Under the pieces are notes generated by a model. The model had not been told where the DNA came from and ran no database searches. It saw only the letters and a list, made by a program, of their open reading frames with translations. The position numbers were made by a program, and so were the translations under genes. 64,000 nucleotides of DNA. Origin: Amoebophrya sp. A120 (Eukaryota > Sar > Dinophyceae > Syndiniales > Amoebophryaceae). The stretch is taken from positions 483,530 to 547,529 of the forward strand of contig CAJINV010000021.1 of assembly GCA_905178155.1 (NCBI GenBank), in the 5' to 3' direction. This document shows positions 27,701-37,692 of the stretch, piece after piece. Each line of letters begins with the position of its first letter. Position 1 is the first letter of the stretch.

Positions 27701-29604
27701 AGAAGGCGCGGCGGGAAGCAAAAGAAGCATTTGGGAAAGAGCAGCAGAAGGAGCGAGAGAAAGAAGCGGCAGCGCGACGTGCGGCTGCGAAGGAGAGAGC
27801 GCAGGACCGGAAAGCGCAAGCGGAGCGCGAAAAGCAGATCCGCGACCAGGCGATAAAACAGGCAAAGAAGGCGTGGGACAAGGCCGCACGGGAACGCAGC
27901 GAGGAACAAGGCCGAAGCCGTGATGAGCAGGAGAAGAAAGCCGAGCGCACCGCTGCGCAGCGGCTGCGGGAGCAATTTGACAAACAGATGCGCGTGAGAG
28001 AGCGGGAGCTGCGCAAAGCTGCAGTGGACGCAGCGAAGGACGCGACGAAAAAGGCGCAACGGGAGGCGGACAAGCGCATCGAGAAATTGGAGAACGAGCT
28101 GTCCGCCCAGAAGCGGAAAGCGAACGAGCGCATCGCCGCGGCCGAGAAACGGATCAAAGACTTGCAAGAGAAAGCGGCACAAGCGAATAATCAAGTGAAG
28201 AACAGTAGTAGAAGCAGAAGAAGCGCTAGCTCCTCGACGGACAAGCAACAAGACCGTGCGACACAGAGAGTCCTGCGGGAAATGGCGGAGCAGTTACGTA
28301 CACTCAAGCAAGAGAAGGATAAGATCGAGGAGAAAGTAAGAGACTTGGAATCTGCAGCGCGAAACGCGAAGCAGCGTGCGGCGGAGGCGGAGAAGCGCGC
28401 AGGTGAAGCCGAGGCAGAACAACAGCGGGAAAAAGCAGCAGAGCGGAAGGACCAAAAAACGCGGGACAATTTTGAGCACGAGTTGTCTGTGAAAGAGAAA
28501 CTCGCCGAAGCGGCCCGGCGAAAAGCGGAAGACCGCGAAAGGGCGGCGGAGCGCGCGCAGTGGAAGGCAGAATCCCAAGCAGAAGTCGCTGACGCCGTGG
28601 CCCGGGAGCTCCGCGCACGCGCAGAAGCGGTGGAAAAAATCGCGGCGTCATCAAATCGTGCAGCCGCGCCAGCCCAGCAGCCGCAACAGGCCCCCGCAGA
28701 ACGACCTCCAGCGAATCCAACAAGGCCCGCTCCATCGCCCGCATCATCTCAACCGCCGGTGAATGTTAATGTCAATGTGAACGGCTGCCAAAACGCGTCC
28801 TGCAGCGGCAGCTACCAGCCCCAACAGCCCACACCGAGTCCTGCTTCGAATCAGCAGCACCAGAACGCGGCGTCGCCAGCACCAGTGCCCTCTCCGCGAA
28901 AAGGCGGTGATTCTCGCCAGCAAGACTCGCGCATCGCGGAACTCGAGGGCAAGAATCGCCATACATCCGCAGAACTAGCCGCTGCGAAGCAACAACTGCG
29001 ACAGGCCCGTGACCTGCTGGACAAGGCTTTGCACAAGAACGCCGGAGATCCTGGGGACAACCAAAAGTACGTGGAGCACGCGCGGAAGGATATCATGCGC
29101 GTAAGGGGAATAAGGCGGGACGTCGAGAGGGAGGATAACGACCGGAAAAAACCGAGTATCGGGATGAGAAAAAGTCCTACCGTGGACCGCAACATTGCTC
29201 CGAATAATCAAGTAACAACAAATCCGAACGCGACCAAAAACACTCGAGAACGACCCCGGAAACCGTTGTCCAGAAAAGGCACCGCGTGGGAGGATGGGAG
29301 GCTGACGGGCGCGAATCATGGAGCTTCCGGTCGAGGAAAAGACAATCCGGCATACGGGGATTCGGGATTAGGCATGGCGGGCTTCATGATTGTGCCACCG
29401 CCGCCGATGATACCAATGGTAGACGATAGGTTGGGCGCGCGGTCTACTTCCGACGGCGCGGAGCCTAGTGGTGCAGGTGGTAGTGGTGCAGCACCAGAAA
29501 GAATGCCGCTTGATGCGACTGAGGTTGCGGGTGCTGCACGTCTGGAACAAGCAATAGACCCGGCATTCGAAGGTGTCATGATTGTTCCCCCTCCTGTCAC
29601 TTGA
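21799..29604 (+). CDS. Secreted TSP1 / vWA-like / coiled-coil protein
   Basis: Exons 21799-23193, 23378-23694, 23975-27290 and 27646-29604 join in frame, predicting about 2,328 residues. Residues 1-43 look like a signal peptide. A charged helical region follows. Three thrombospondin type 1 repeats lie at about 512-590, 594-650 and 660-725, the latter two with WSSWSSC and PWSRWGRC signatures. Residues about 780-980 resemble a von Willebrand A fold but lack the DxSxS metal site. From about 1280 the protein is an Ala/Lys/Glu coiled coil up to about 1990, then a Pro/Gln-rich tail with no membrane span. In apicomplexans, TSP1 plus vWA marks secreted adhesins such as TRAP and MIC2, so a host-contact or surface role is a reasonable inference. 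The ATG at 21799 is the first in frame. The last intron uses a GTTAAT donor at 27291 and an acceptor at 27643 or 27646. Confidence 0.75.
23695..23974. mobile_element. Introner, GTCTGGGTCTGGAAG family, inside first TSP1 repeat
   Basis: The insert is flanked by AGTAA direct repeats (23690-23694 and 23970-23974). It has long inverted ends beginning TATCAAATGC and containing GTCTGGGTCTGGAAG. Removal of 280 nt joins the two halves of the first TSP1 repeat in frame. Reading straight through gives a stop at 23756. Confidence 0.92.
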
Positions 29605-30651
29605 GAAGATAGGACTACAATCACTGCGCTTGCTAGCCTAGCCCTACCGACTCTATACACAATGAAATATTTTCTTTTCCAGCGAGCAAGCCGAAATTAT
29701 CGCTCTCGCTTTGCATCCCACAAGCAGGTGGAATGCATTTTATTTCTACTGAAGCACCAGAAACAAAAAACAGGTCGACAGAGCTACTCAAGCTCTTGTG
29801 CCTACCATGGTCTAGGTGATAGTGCTTTCCTACACATCATGTTCCTCTTTTTCTGATACCCATCCATAATGTGGTATTGCTTCAACGAAGGGAAAAGAAA
29901 AAGATCCTTACTTGTTCAATCTGGCAGTCACGATAGAGATAGCCTCACTTAGTTCTAACCACGACAGTCACCGCGACTCCGTGACTGATAGTCGTGTACA
30001 GATAGCCCCAGCAGGAGCATCTTCACGTTCAATCAGATGCAAGTGAATGAGACAAGAACCACACACACCAAGCGAAAGTGATCTATACTACACTTCCATT
30101 AGGCCGCGACTTCCAAGACTTCTTCGAGATCTACCTTAAGCTTAACCTTTCTCTTTTATGGTCCGTTTGATCTAGTATTTTTGAGTTGCCCTTTTCATGT
30201 CACCACCTACTAGTACTTCGGTGTCTACGGTGAAGTCGAAGAAGATAACGCGATCCTGCTTCAAACGATCTAGTTTACTAGTATCCGAAGAGTATCCTTT
30301 GCTCGCAGACTAGGCCGATCTAAGGTTTCTAGGTCAAGCACAAGCTAATGCCTTGTCTATAACGCCTCTCATTTTGGAATTGGACGAGGTGTTTCTATTT
30401 TTAAACTTGTTGGAGTTTTTTCCAAGGGACGAAGATTTTCTTTTGCTCCCCAAGAGTACTTAAAAAAAAAATTGTGTTTCGCAGAGGCGGATTGAAAAAG
30501 ATTGTTTTTGACGATCACACATTGAAAGCGACCTCACTGCTCTTCGCTCAACTACTTCTAGCGACTCTTAGTACCTGCAGCTCCAATTGCAAGCAGCTTT
30601 GCAAATATCCTTAAAGCGACCACCTCCCGCACGAATCGACAAACTCTCAAG
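29605..30651. other. Intergenic region upstream of the Alba gene
   Basis: About 1 kb of mixed, mostly AT-rich sequence without a convincing ORF or repeat. The last 80 bases before the Alba start become purine-rich and presumably hold its 5' untranslated region. I see no clear core promoter motif. Confidence 0.55.
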
Positions 30652-31392
30652 ATGGCAAACAAGCCGGCTAAGTTGGGCAACAAAAAGTCCCCCAAGAAGG
30701 AGGGCGAGAGCGCCACCGAGAACAAGAAGAGCGAGGGCACCGTCCTGGACGCCGATGGCGTTTTGTCCATGAAGGTCTCCAAGCAGCACGGTACCCCCTT
30801 CTACATCCGCTCCGCGTTGTCCTTCCTGAAGGGGCAGGGCGAGGACAAGCCGGCCGTGCCGAAACTCCGCATTTCCGCCCTGGGCAACGCGATCTCCTGC
30901 GCCATCGCCTGCGCGTCCCGCATCGAGGAGGCCAAAATGGGCAAGCTCGAATCCTGCCAGACCACCTATTGCGAGGAAAAATCCCCCCTCCCCATATTAA
31001 AAAGGATACTTGTGATGCTGGATTTGCGTACACAAACGCAGTTGCGGCCTGAATTGCAGGCAATTTGTCATGCTGTTTTGCACTTCCGGTTGCCTCCTGT
31101 CATGCGGAAGATGCACGGCCTTCCCACGCCAGCCAGCACCACAGTCGGCATCTTTTACTTTTGTGTGGAAGGCTTCCAGCATGACAACACGACTTGGTGT
31201 AGCAAATCACGCTACACAAATCTCCGTTCTAGTATGGGGAGGGGGGATTTTCATTTTGATGCCACCTACTTCAAAATCCCGGGAGGCAAGTTCGTGCCCC
31301 AGATCACCGTGCTCATCGAGAAGGCGCCGGGGGCCGAAAACATCGAAGTCAAGGAATTGATGCCCCGCCCGCCGAAGGAAGGAAGCAAATAA
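30652..31392 (+). CDS. Alba-domain nucleic-acid-binding protein
   Basis: Two exons, 30652-30968 and 31269-31392, encode 146 residues once a 300-nt introner is removed at its CCACCTA direct repeat. A Lys-rich tail (residues 1-30) precedes an Alba fold. The helix signature LRISALGNAISCAIACASRI lies near residues 72-91, and the following strand-turn-strand KIPGGKFVPQ restores the usual Alba spacing only after the introner is excised. Alba proteins bind DNA or RNA; in alveolates they are linked to translational control and chromatin. The gene stays open through the introner, so an unspliced transcript would encode 246 residues with an implausible 100-residue insert in the core of the fold. Confidence 0.88.
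   Translation: MANKPAKLGNKKSPKKEGESATENKKSEGTVLDADGVLSMKVSKQHGTPFYIRSALSFLKGQGEDKPAVPKLRISALGNAISCAIACASRIEEAKMGKLESCQTTYCEEKSPLPILKRILVMLDLRTQTQLRPELQAICHAVLHFRLPPVMRKMHGLPTPASTTVGIFYFCVEGFQHDNTTWCSKSRYTNLRSSMGRGDFHFDATYFKIPGGKFVPQITVLIEKAPGAENIEVKELMPRPPKEGSK
30969..31268. mobile_element. Introner, AATCCCCCCTCCCCAT family, in Alba gene
   Basis: CCACCTA direct repeats sit at 30962-30968 and 31262-31268. Inverted ends AAAATCCCCCCTCCCCATA and TATGGGGAGGGGGGATTTT lie just inside. The element is exactly 300 nt with no in-frame stop. Neither end offers a GT-AG pair at the frame-restoring junction. Confidence 0.92.
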
Positions 31393-32472
31393 GTGGAATT
31401 CACTTGCTTGTTCGCAACGGCGACAGGACAGAGAGATGTTGACTCAGTTCGACTCACGAAAGATGATGATTTTCTGCGAGAGGATGAAAATCTAAATCTA
31501 ATGACTCACCGACAAGAACTTCAAGGTTTATTACACACTAAGACTAAATGCTATTCACTATTGCATTTGCAACTACTTTGTTCATTATGATTCGAAACTG
31601 CACGAGGTCGGCGGTGTGCTTTTCCGTACATCGGCTGTCCTCCTGCAGACTAGACGAAATTACAACGCAGTTGTAGCTTTACACATTTACCCAACCAGCG
31701 GCAGGAATCTCTGCGCACGAAAAATGAGGAAAAAGAGCAAGTCGATATCGTCACGAGAACAGTAGACCCTCCTCAGAGTCGTATAATCTCCTGGTGTTTT
31801 CCCCAGAACATCAGCTACGACGCAAGGTCGTAATGAGAAGGCCACAGAAGTGTACTTCGATACCTTCTGGATTGAGTAGTAGTGAAAATTTTTTTATATT
31901 TTCATCAGATGCTTCATATCCCAGGAGACCATTCGAACACATTGCGACGTGCCACGATATTGAGTGCTGTTGTTGTCTTTGTCTGACTTGTTTGAATCTC
32001 AAAAAATATGCATCATGCCACGGACTCGGACCGTGACCAGGCGGGCATTCATTTTTCATGTGCCGTCTTTCTAAGGTAACAAGGGTCTGTTCCTGATCAG
32101 AAAATAGAAGAAGGCCATCTACTATGGCGTTTTGCTTTCCAAATATCGAGCAGCTGCAAAGACGCGACGCTGCGTTTTCACACCTCCAGGCTTCCTGGCC
32201 GAGGCCGAGCATAATTACGATGAGACGAAAATCAGGTTGAAGTTAATCGAGAGACAGACAAAAGTCCGAACCCGATTCATTGAGGGAGAGTGATTTACAG
32301 ATAGAGGAGGTGGATGCTACCGACCGCCCGCTTCATTTTTGTCTTGCGCCGTTGCCAGGATGATTACTTACCCTGACACAACAAGGAAGGAATGCTCCGA
32401 GCCTGTGCGATGAACAACCAAGGTCAAGCTCAAGGCGAACGTGTGACAACATGAGAAGATCATATTTGCCCG
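31393..32472. other. Intergenic region between Alba and methyltransferase genes
   Basis: About 1.1 kb with no convincing gene. A 133-codon antisense ORF at 31811-32212 has no domain or codon-pattern support and I treat it as chance. Confidence 0.5.
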
Positions 32473-34281
32473 ATGTTATCGCGGCCTCCGCAACTTCTCC
32501 GGCGGTTAGGATCATGCCTGCTGCTGCCCTTCGAGTTGCTAATCGGGTTCCTTCGCATTTGCGTCCGAGAGTGGTGCGGCGCAACGAAGAAGAACCCGAT
32601 CAGACATTGTCTGTCCCTCACATTCTTCTTGCTCTTCCATTCCTTCACCAACTGGCAGAGTCTTGTGCATCACCTCTTCGTCCCGCGCGTCGTCCTGTGC
32701 ACCCACTGGCAAGAGCCGGAGACTGGAATCCGGCTCGGATTTGACCAATGCGACAGAAAGTCGCTCGGGGCGGGAACGGTAATGGCGACAAGTTTTTTCC
32801 CGATAAACGGCTCCGTGTTGGACTGGATATCTGCATTTCTTATCCTCCCTCCCGATTTCTTCCTGCACGACCACGATGTGACAAACGCTTTTTTTGTACC
32901 ACGCCACAGATACGTCGCGAAATTAAACGCCTTCCGCCGCGCCGCGTGGTTTAAAGTCTCGGAGCTGGGGACGGGGAGGTTGCGAGCATGGTTTTCCGAG
33001 ATGATGAACCTCGAAGGGTTTCATAGACTTCCGCCCTGGATGGTGAAGCAGCTGCTCGACTACGAACTCGCGAGGAGAGCGACGAAAGGCGGGAGGCAAA
33101 GAGTATTGCGGACGACCAGGCGAGGAGCGATTGGCAATGCCAAGAGATCATCTCTCGAGGACAACAAGCCACCGACTTTCTCATTTCCGTTGGACGACCG
33201 GGTTCCCGAGCATCCGCTGCTGCCAGGCAAACCCTGCTCGGTGTTTTCCTTCGGCATCCAGCAACAAAAGGATTTCGACGAGTACTATCTGCCCGCTCCA
33301 GAAAGGTCGAAAAAATCCGCATCTTCGTGCAGGGTTTTCTCGTTCGCCGAAAAGAGGAACACTGGCGGAACAGATAACGACCCAGAAGAACCGCCTCACG
33401 ACCCAGAAGAACCCCCTCGGGGTAGAACGATCATAGTCGACGCATCTTCACACGTGGTCCCTCCTGCATCCGCATCGCCATCGCACCAAGCCCCGATTTC
33501 CAGTCGGCACCAAATCCACTTCGAGCAGTTGGCATTGGGAAACAGCGATAGCATCGTCGATGTCGACATTAAGACAGTTCAGCATCTACCCATGGTCTCA
33601 GAGCTGCAGAGCGACGCTGTTCTTCGGCGGCAGCGACAAAATCAAGAAGACGATGCTAAAACCAACCCATCCGACCGCTTTATCAGGCAAAAACGGCTGC
33701 CCACTGTGATGAAAGAGAACCAGGTCGGGTTTCTCGATGTCCTGCGTCTTGACATCGGCGGTGCCGAGTGGGACGCTTTGCGAGATGTAGAAGCCAACAT
33801 CCAAAAAATCGGCGTTTTGTCGGCGAAGTTTCGCTTTTTGCTAGGTCATCGGGACTTGCCGAAGTTTTTTTCGCTGCTTTGCGACCCAGAGGTGGAGCAG
33901 GAAAAAGCGTTGCAACATTTGTGCTTTGACCTCGCGGTGTGGGAACATTATGATGCTGAAGAAATAACTAAAACTACTCCTTATGATCGTCCCAACACTG
34001 GTAGTGCTATGGGCGGCTGCGGCTCAGCTTATCCTTGTGTTACATTGACAGCAACACGACGCGACCACACCAAAACGATACAAACACAAAACACACTTGT
34101 AACACATAAAAAGAGAATACAACCATATTATCAGACAGATGTTGATGTGGAAACCACAAGGTGTGGCGGCTGGTGCGTGATTTCAACATCACACATCAAC
34201 ACGATCATTAACGGCATTTCAATTCTGGATCCTCTTCTTGTTCGAAAACATGAGATGATACACATGAATCATAATCAATAA
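32473..34281 (+). CDS. Probable FkbM/METTL24-like methyltransferase
   Basis: A single ORF of 602 residues starts at the first ATG. Residues about 10-30 form a hydrophobic segment that could be a signal anchor. The strongest match to a family is near residues 420-435, where VLRLDIGGAEWDAL follows the FkbM and METTL24 pattern for the strand and acidic loop after the SAM site (usually VLKIDIEGAEWEAL). It is followed by FRFLLGHRD and a Phe/Leu-rich helical stretch. An upstream FEQLALGN fits the same family. The middle, about residues 240-400, is poorly conserved and charged. The last 90 residues become AT-rich in codons and merge into the AT-rich island, so the true 3' end or a missed intron is uncertain. 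This is the last + strand gene before the strand switch. Confidence 0.5.
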   Translation: MLSRPPQLLRRLGSCLLLPFELLIGFLRICVREWCGATKKNPIRHCLSLTFFLLFHSFTNWQSLVHHLFVPRVVLCTHWQEPETGIRLGFDQCDRKSLGAGTVMATSFFPINGSVLDWISAFLILPPDFFLHDHDVTNAFFVPRHRYVAKLNAFRRAAWFKVSELGTGRLRAWFSEMMNLEGFHRLPPWMVKQLLDYELARRATKGGRQRVLRTTRRGAIGNAKRSSLEDNKPPTFSFPLDDRVPEHPLLPGKPCSVFSFGIQQQKDFDEYYLPAPERSKKSASSCRVFSFAEKRNTGGTDNDPEEPPHDPEEPPRGRTIIVDASSHVVPPASASPSHQAPISSRHQIHFEQLALGNSDSIVDVDIKTVQHLPMVSELQSDAVLRRQRQNQEDDAKTNPSDRFIRQKRLPTVMKENQVGFLDVLRLDIGGAEWDALRDVEANIQKIGVLSAKFRFLLGHRDLPKFFSLLCDPEVEQEKALQHLCFDLAVWEHYDAEEITKTTPYDRPNTGSAMGGCGSAYPCVTLTATRRDHTKTIQTQNTLVTHKKRIQPYYQTDVDVETTRCGGWCVISTSHINTIINGISILDPLLVRKHEMIHMNHNQ

Positions 34282-35520
34282 ATCTGATTCGATTTGATGT
34301 TTACCAAATTTCCATCTCATACATGAATGATTTTTATTTCGAGATTTGATCCCTCTGAATACCAAAAAAATTATCCGATTCTATATCTATGGAAATATGA
34401 TATCTTTTGCGATCTCATATGAAAGATAGAGAAGAAAAAATCTTCATTCGTCATGTTTGTATTCAATATGAATAGGTAGCCAATCTTTCTTGTCCTTGCG
34501 TTTTTTTCTATCATTTTTTGAAATTTTTATTTTCTAAATTTGCTCAGGATTTTTTTTCCCACCATCATTTTAAATGAAGAAAACAGAATATTTTTTTGTT
34601 TTTTTTTTGATGTCTCGGATGTCATGGGAATCTCTCGATCCATATCGATTTACATTCTGATCTCAGAATTCGAAATTAATTCTCCAATAATCCAGAAAGA
34701 TTCTCCCTGCCTCAATATTTCTCTATCGTTATCCTTCCATGATCAATCCAGATTATGAATTCTATTCCAAAAAAGCGAAAATAATATCGGAATGAGATAT
34801 GTTTTGGATCAAAATTCAATATTCACACATGAGTTTTATGATGGAAATCTGGATAATTTCAAGAGAGATTTCAAATTATGGAAATATTACTAGGATTCTA
34901 GGAAAAAATGTCGAAAATAAAGACATCGATGATCCTGATAAATTCCATTTTCCAATAAAAGATTGAACTCAATTTTATCGAATTTTCCGAGATTTTTTCA
35001 TTTATTTTCATACATATCCCATGGATCTATAGAAACGAAAAAATCAATGATATCATTCCTGGTTCCTTTATCAGAATCTCTTATCCCAAGAATCCATATA
35101 AAAAGAATTTAATTTTATCGATAAGAATGAGAATCCGATGAGAATCAAAGATTGCATCGCCTGGATAAGGATATGATGAAAGAATATTATGAATGAGAAT
35201 GTGGAGGATGGTGTGAAATTCATTTTCATGTTGATCAATGAAATTTTCGTTGTCGCAGTTTGTCGTTGGTCTCGAATTTGTTTCATTTTTTTCATGGTTT
35301 TCTTTTCTTCGAGAAAGGGAGAAACGCATCGGCATCGATTCATGTTCTCGTCATCAATTGGTGGCAATGCAGGTAATGCTGAAAATCCGTAACAAAATGT
35401 TGCCTTTGGTCGTCCCATCGGGTGCCCAACTTTTTCAGTTTTTCTCGATCCGGCGCAGTCAGCTCGATATTGTATCTGTGATGCGAGTTGTTTGCTGGAT
35501 TGCGATAAAGGAAAACTCAT
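34282..35520. other. AT-rich island in the convergent strand-switch region
   Basis: This 1.2-kb block is clearly more AT-rich than either flank. It is dense in GATC, GAATC and ATCGAT-like words on both strands, with many short stops and no credible ORF. It begins at the 3' end of the last + strand gene. Confidence 0.7.
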
Positions 35521-36116
35521 GATCTCATCGGCAGTTTTGCGGGGCGATCGCGGTGCAAAGCATTTTTTAGCGCTGGTTTATCCATTTCTACTCGTCGCCA
35601 TATTCGATGTCAGTGGGAACATGAACAAAGATGCTGAGAGATACACATCAGTACCAATATGTTGCACTCGCGCCGCCGTGTTGGCACAACGGCGCGGCAA
35701 CTTCTTCATAATTGAGGGACCATAGAAACATAGACGAGCTGACTCAAAGGCTTGTAGATTTTGCAGCGTCCGTAGATATGTAGTGCATAGAAGTCCTCGA
35801 GGATGCAGCCCGGGAGACTTTCATGCGCTCCGTCCCTGGTCCACATGCGGTCGGTTGCTTGAAAGGATGAAGCAAACAACCGGCCCAAAGAAAACGCAAA
35901 GTGACTACATTCCATGGGCCCTAGTTTCCGCCGGGGCTACTGACCCAACGCGGCATCAAAAAGCCTCAGTGGCCTAACGGACGGACGACGGGGGGGCAAG
36001 TCGGCTGCGCCGAGTGCCGGGAGCCGGGTCATTTGCGAACGCACCCTGCCAGAGGCATCGCCGTGGCCACGGAGGTAGAAGCAAGCGCACAAGGAAGCGC
36101 AAAACTCAAGAAACGT
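35521..36116. other. Transition sequence, no gene recognised
   Basis: Composition rises from AT-rich to GC-rich across this stretch. I found no convincing ORF, RNA gene or repeat. Confidence 0.5.
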
Positions 36117-36345
36117 GGCAGCAGGCGTTGAAGTAGGCGTAGGAGTAGGGGAAGAAGTAGGCGCATTCATAGGCGTAGAAGTAGGCGTAGAAGTAGGCGT
36201 AGCAGTAGGCGTAGGAGTAGGCGTAGAAGTAGGCGTGGAGGCAGGCGTAGCGGTAGGCGTAGGAGTAGGTGTAGAAGTAGGCGCGGAAGTAGGCGTAGCA
36301 GTCGGCGTTCCGGTTGTTGGGGTAGCAGTCGGCGTAGTCGAAGCG
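36117..36345. repeat. 12-bp minisatellite GTAGGCGTAGNA
   Basis: About 18 imperfect copies of a 12-bp unit, GTAGGCGTAGAA with GCA and GGA variants in the last triplet. Because the unit is a multiple of three, one frame reads as a Val/Gly/Glu repeat, which I do not regard as coding. Confidence 0.88.
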
Positions 36346-37574
36346 GCATCGCGAGGGGCGAGGGGTACAAGAGCAGAGGCCCTACCAAGGGCGTAGCCGT
36401 AGTGGCGCTGCTAGGGGCGAGCGTGCGAGGGAGCAAGGCCCGCCCGTTTTCCTTGCGCATGTTGGGCGGGATGGCGCCGAGGTGACACTGCTGGACGGGG
36501 GGGGCGCAGGGGCGGCGGCCGCGCGCTTTCGAAACTAACAACCGCAGGCCGTGCCCCGAATCTTGCCCGCCCGCGCGGTTGCTGACTAGCGCCGAGGGGG
36601 CGCGCCACCAAGCGAAGCCAGGGAGGGCGGCGCAATGGGTGGCCGGGGCGGGGGGATGGGGGGAGTCGGCCTGCCAGGCAGGGCGCTACCTCCCGGCTTG
36701 CTTTTTTACGAAAGTGCTGCGCCCCACCATTTTTTCCATCCTAGCCGAGACCCTGACCCGGGGCCGCCTCGCCCTTGCTGCTAGCTTGGCTCGGGCGTTT
36801 TGGGCACAGCCACTGACTGGCGCGCTAGCGCTAGCTTCCCCCAGAGCACGGCGCTTGCCCCCTCGCCCGGCCCCGTGGCCCCCCCGGTCGGTGGCCTGAC
36901 CCACCCTGCCCCCGCCCACGCGGGGGAGGGCGGCGGCCGTCTTCTTCCAAAAGACTGGCTGCAGGAGTGCGCCGCCGCTGTCTCCTGGGCGGGCGGCGGA
37001 CAGCAGCGGGCCTCGACCTAGTCGCCGCAAGATAGCGGCAACATGCCCCCGATACGTACCTACGGCTGCGATTTTGGCAGCTACTTGCGCCTGCGTGTCT
37101 GTTTATTGCGTGTGGACGCTTCCTCCACCGCTTTGGCGCAAAGAAGAAAATGGCTGGCGCGGCGGAAAAAAAAAGTGCCCGTGGACGTTCCCGCGCGGGC
37201 GCTAGGGGAGCGGGGCGTAAGGGGCGCAGGCCGGCGGGAACGGGTGCGCCGCGAGAGCAAGATAGAAGGGGCGGCCCGGGGCCTGCCGGGGTCGCAGTCA
37301 CACCCACGGCAGGGAACCAACCTGGGGGCGGTGGGGGTTGTTCGCTAGCTCTCCGAAGGCGGGGCGGGGTGGCTAGGTCTTTGCCGGCAGGGCGCTAGGG
37401 GTATTAGAAGGCGGGCCCCATATGTGCTACCAGGATCAGGAGCAAAAGGCCCCACCAGGGGCAAGAAGTTCTATCAGGCGCAAGATCTGCACGCGCCTGC
37501 CGAGGCGAGATATAGCGTATTGCGATGGAAAAGGGGCGCTAACACTACAAGGAGCAAGAAGTCCTGCAAGGGGC
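36346..37574. other. GC-rich non-coding DNA
   Basis: The sequence is G/C-rich with long overlapping open frames on both strands, as expected from composition. None has domain character. No transcript signal or RNA gene is visible. Confidence 0.5.
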
Positions 37575-37692
37575 GAGGCGTATGCGCAGGGGCAAGATGT
37601 ACTGCGAGGGGCAAGATGCACTGCGATGGGCAAGATGCACTGCGAGGGGCAAGATGTACTGCGAGGGGCAAGATGTACTGCGAGGGACAAGA
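37575..37692. repeat. 19-bp minisatellite GGGCAAGATGTACTGCGAG
   Basis: About six consecutive copies of a 19-bp unit with C/T variation at one position and a degraded copy at each end. It lies in the GC-rich part of the gene-free switch region. Confidence 0.85.

Noticed and set aside
31811-32212. Antisense 133-codon ORF
   Set aside because: No domain, no paralogue in the window and no splice context. Likely chance.
35071-35520. Antisense 149-codon ORF in the AT-rich island
   Set aside because: Composition-driven, with no domain and no neighbouring exons or splice sites.
36167-37398. Long ORFs on both strands of the GC-rich switch DNA
   Set aside because: Rich in Arg, Pro, Ala and Gly from GC-rich or tandem repeats, overlapping in several frames, with no recognisable domain.
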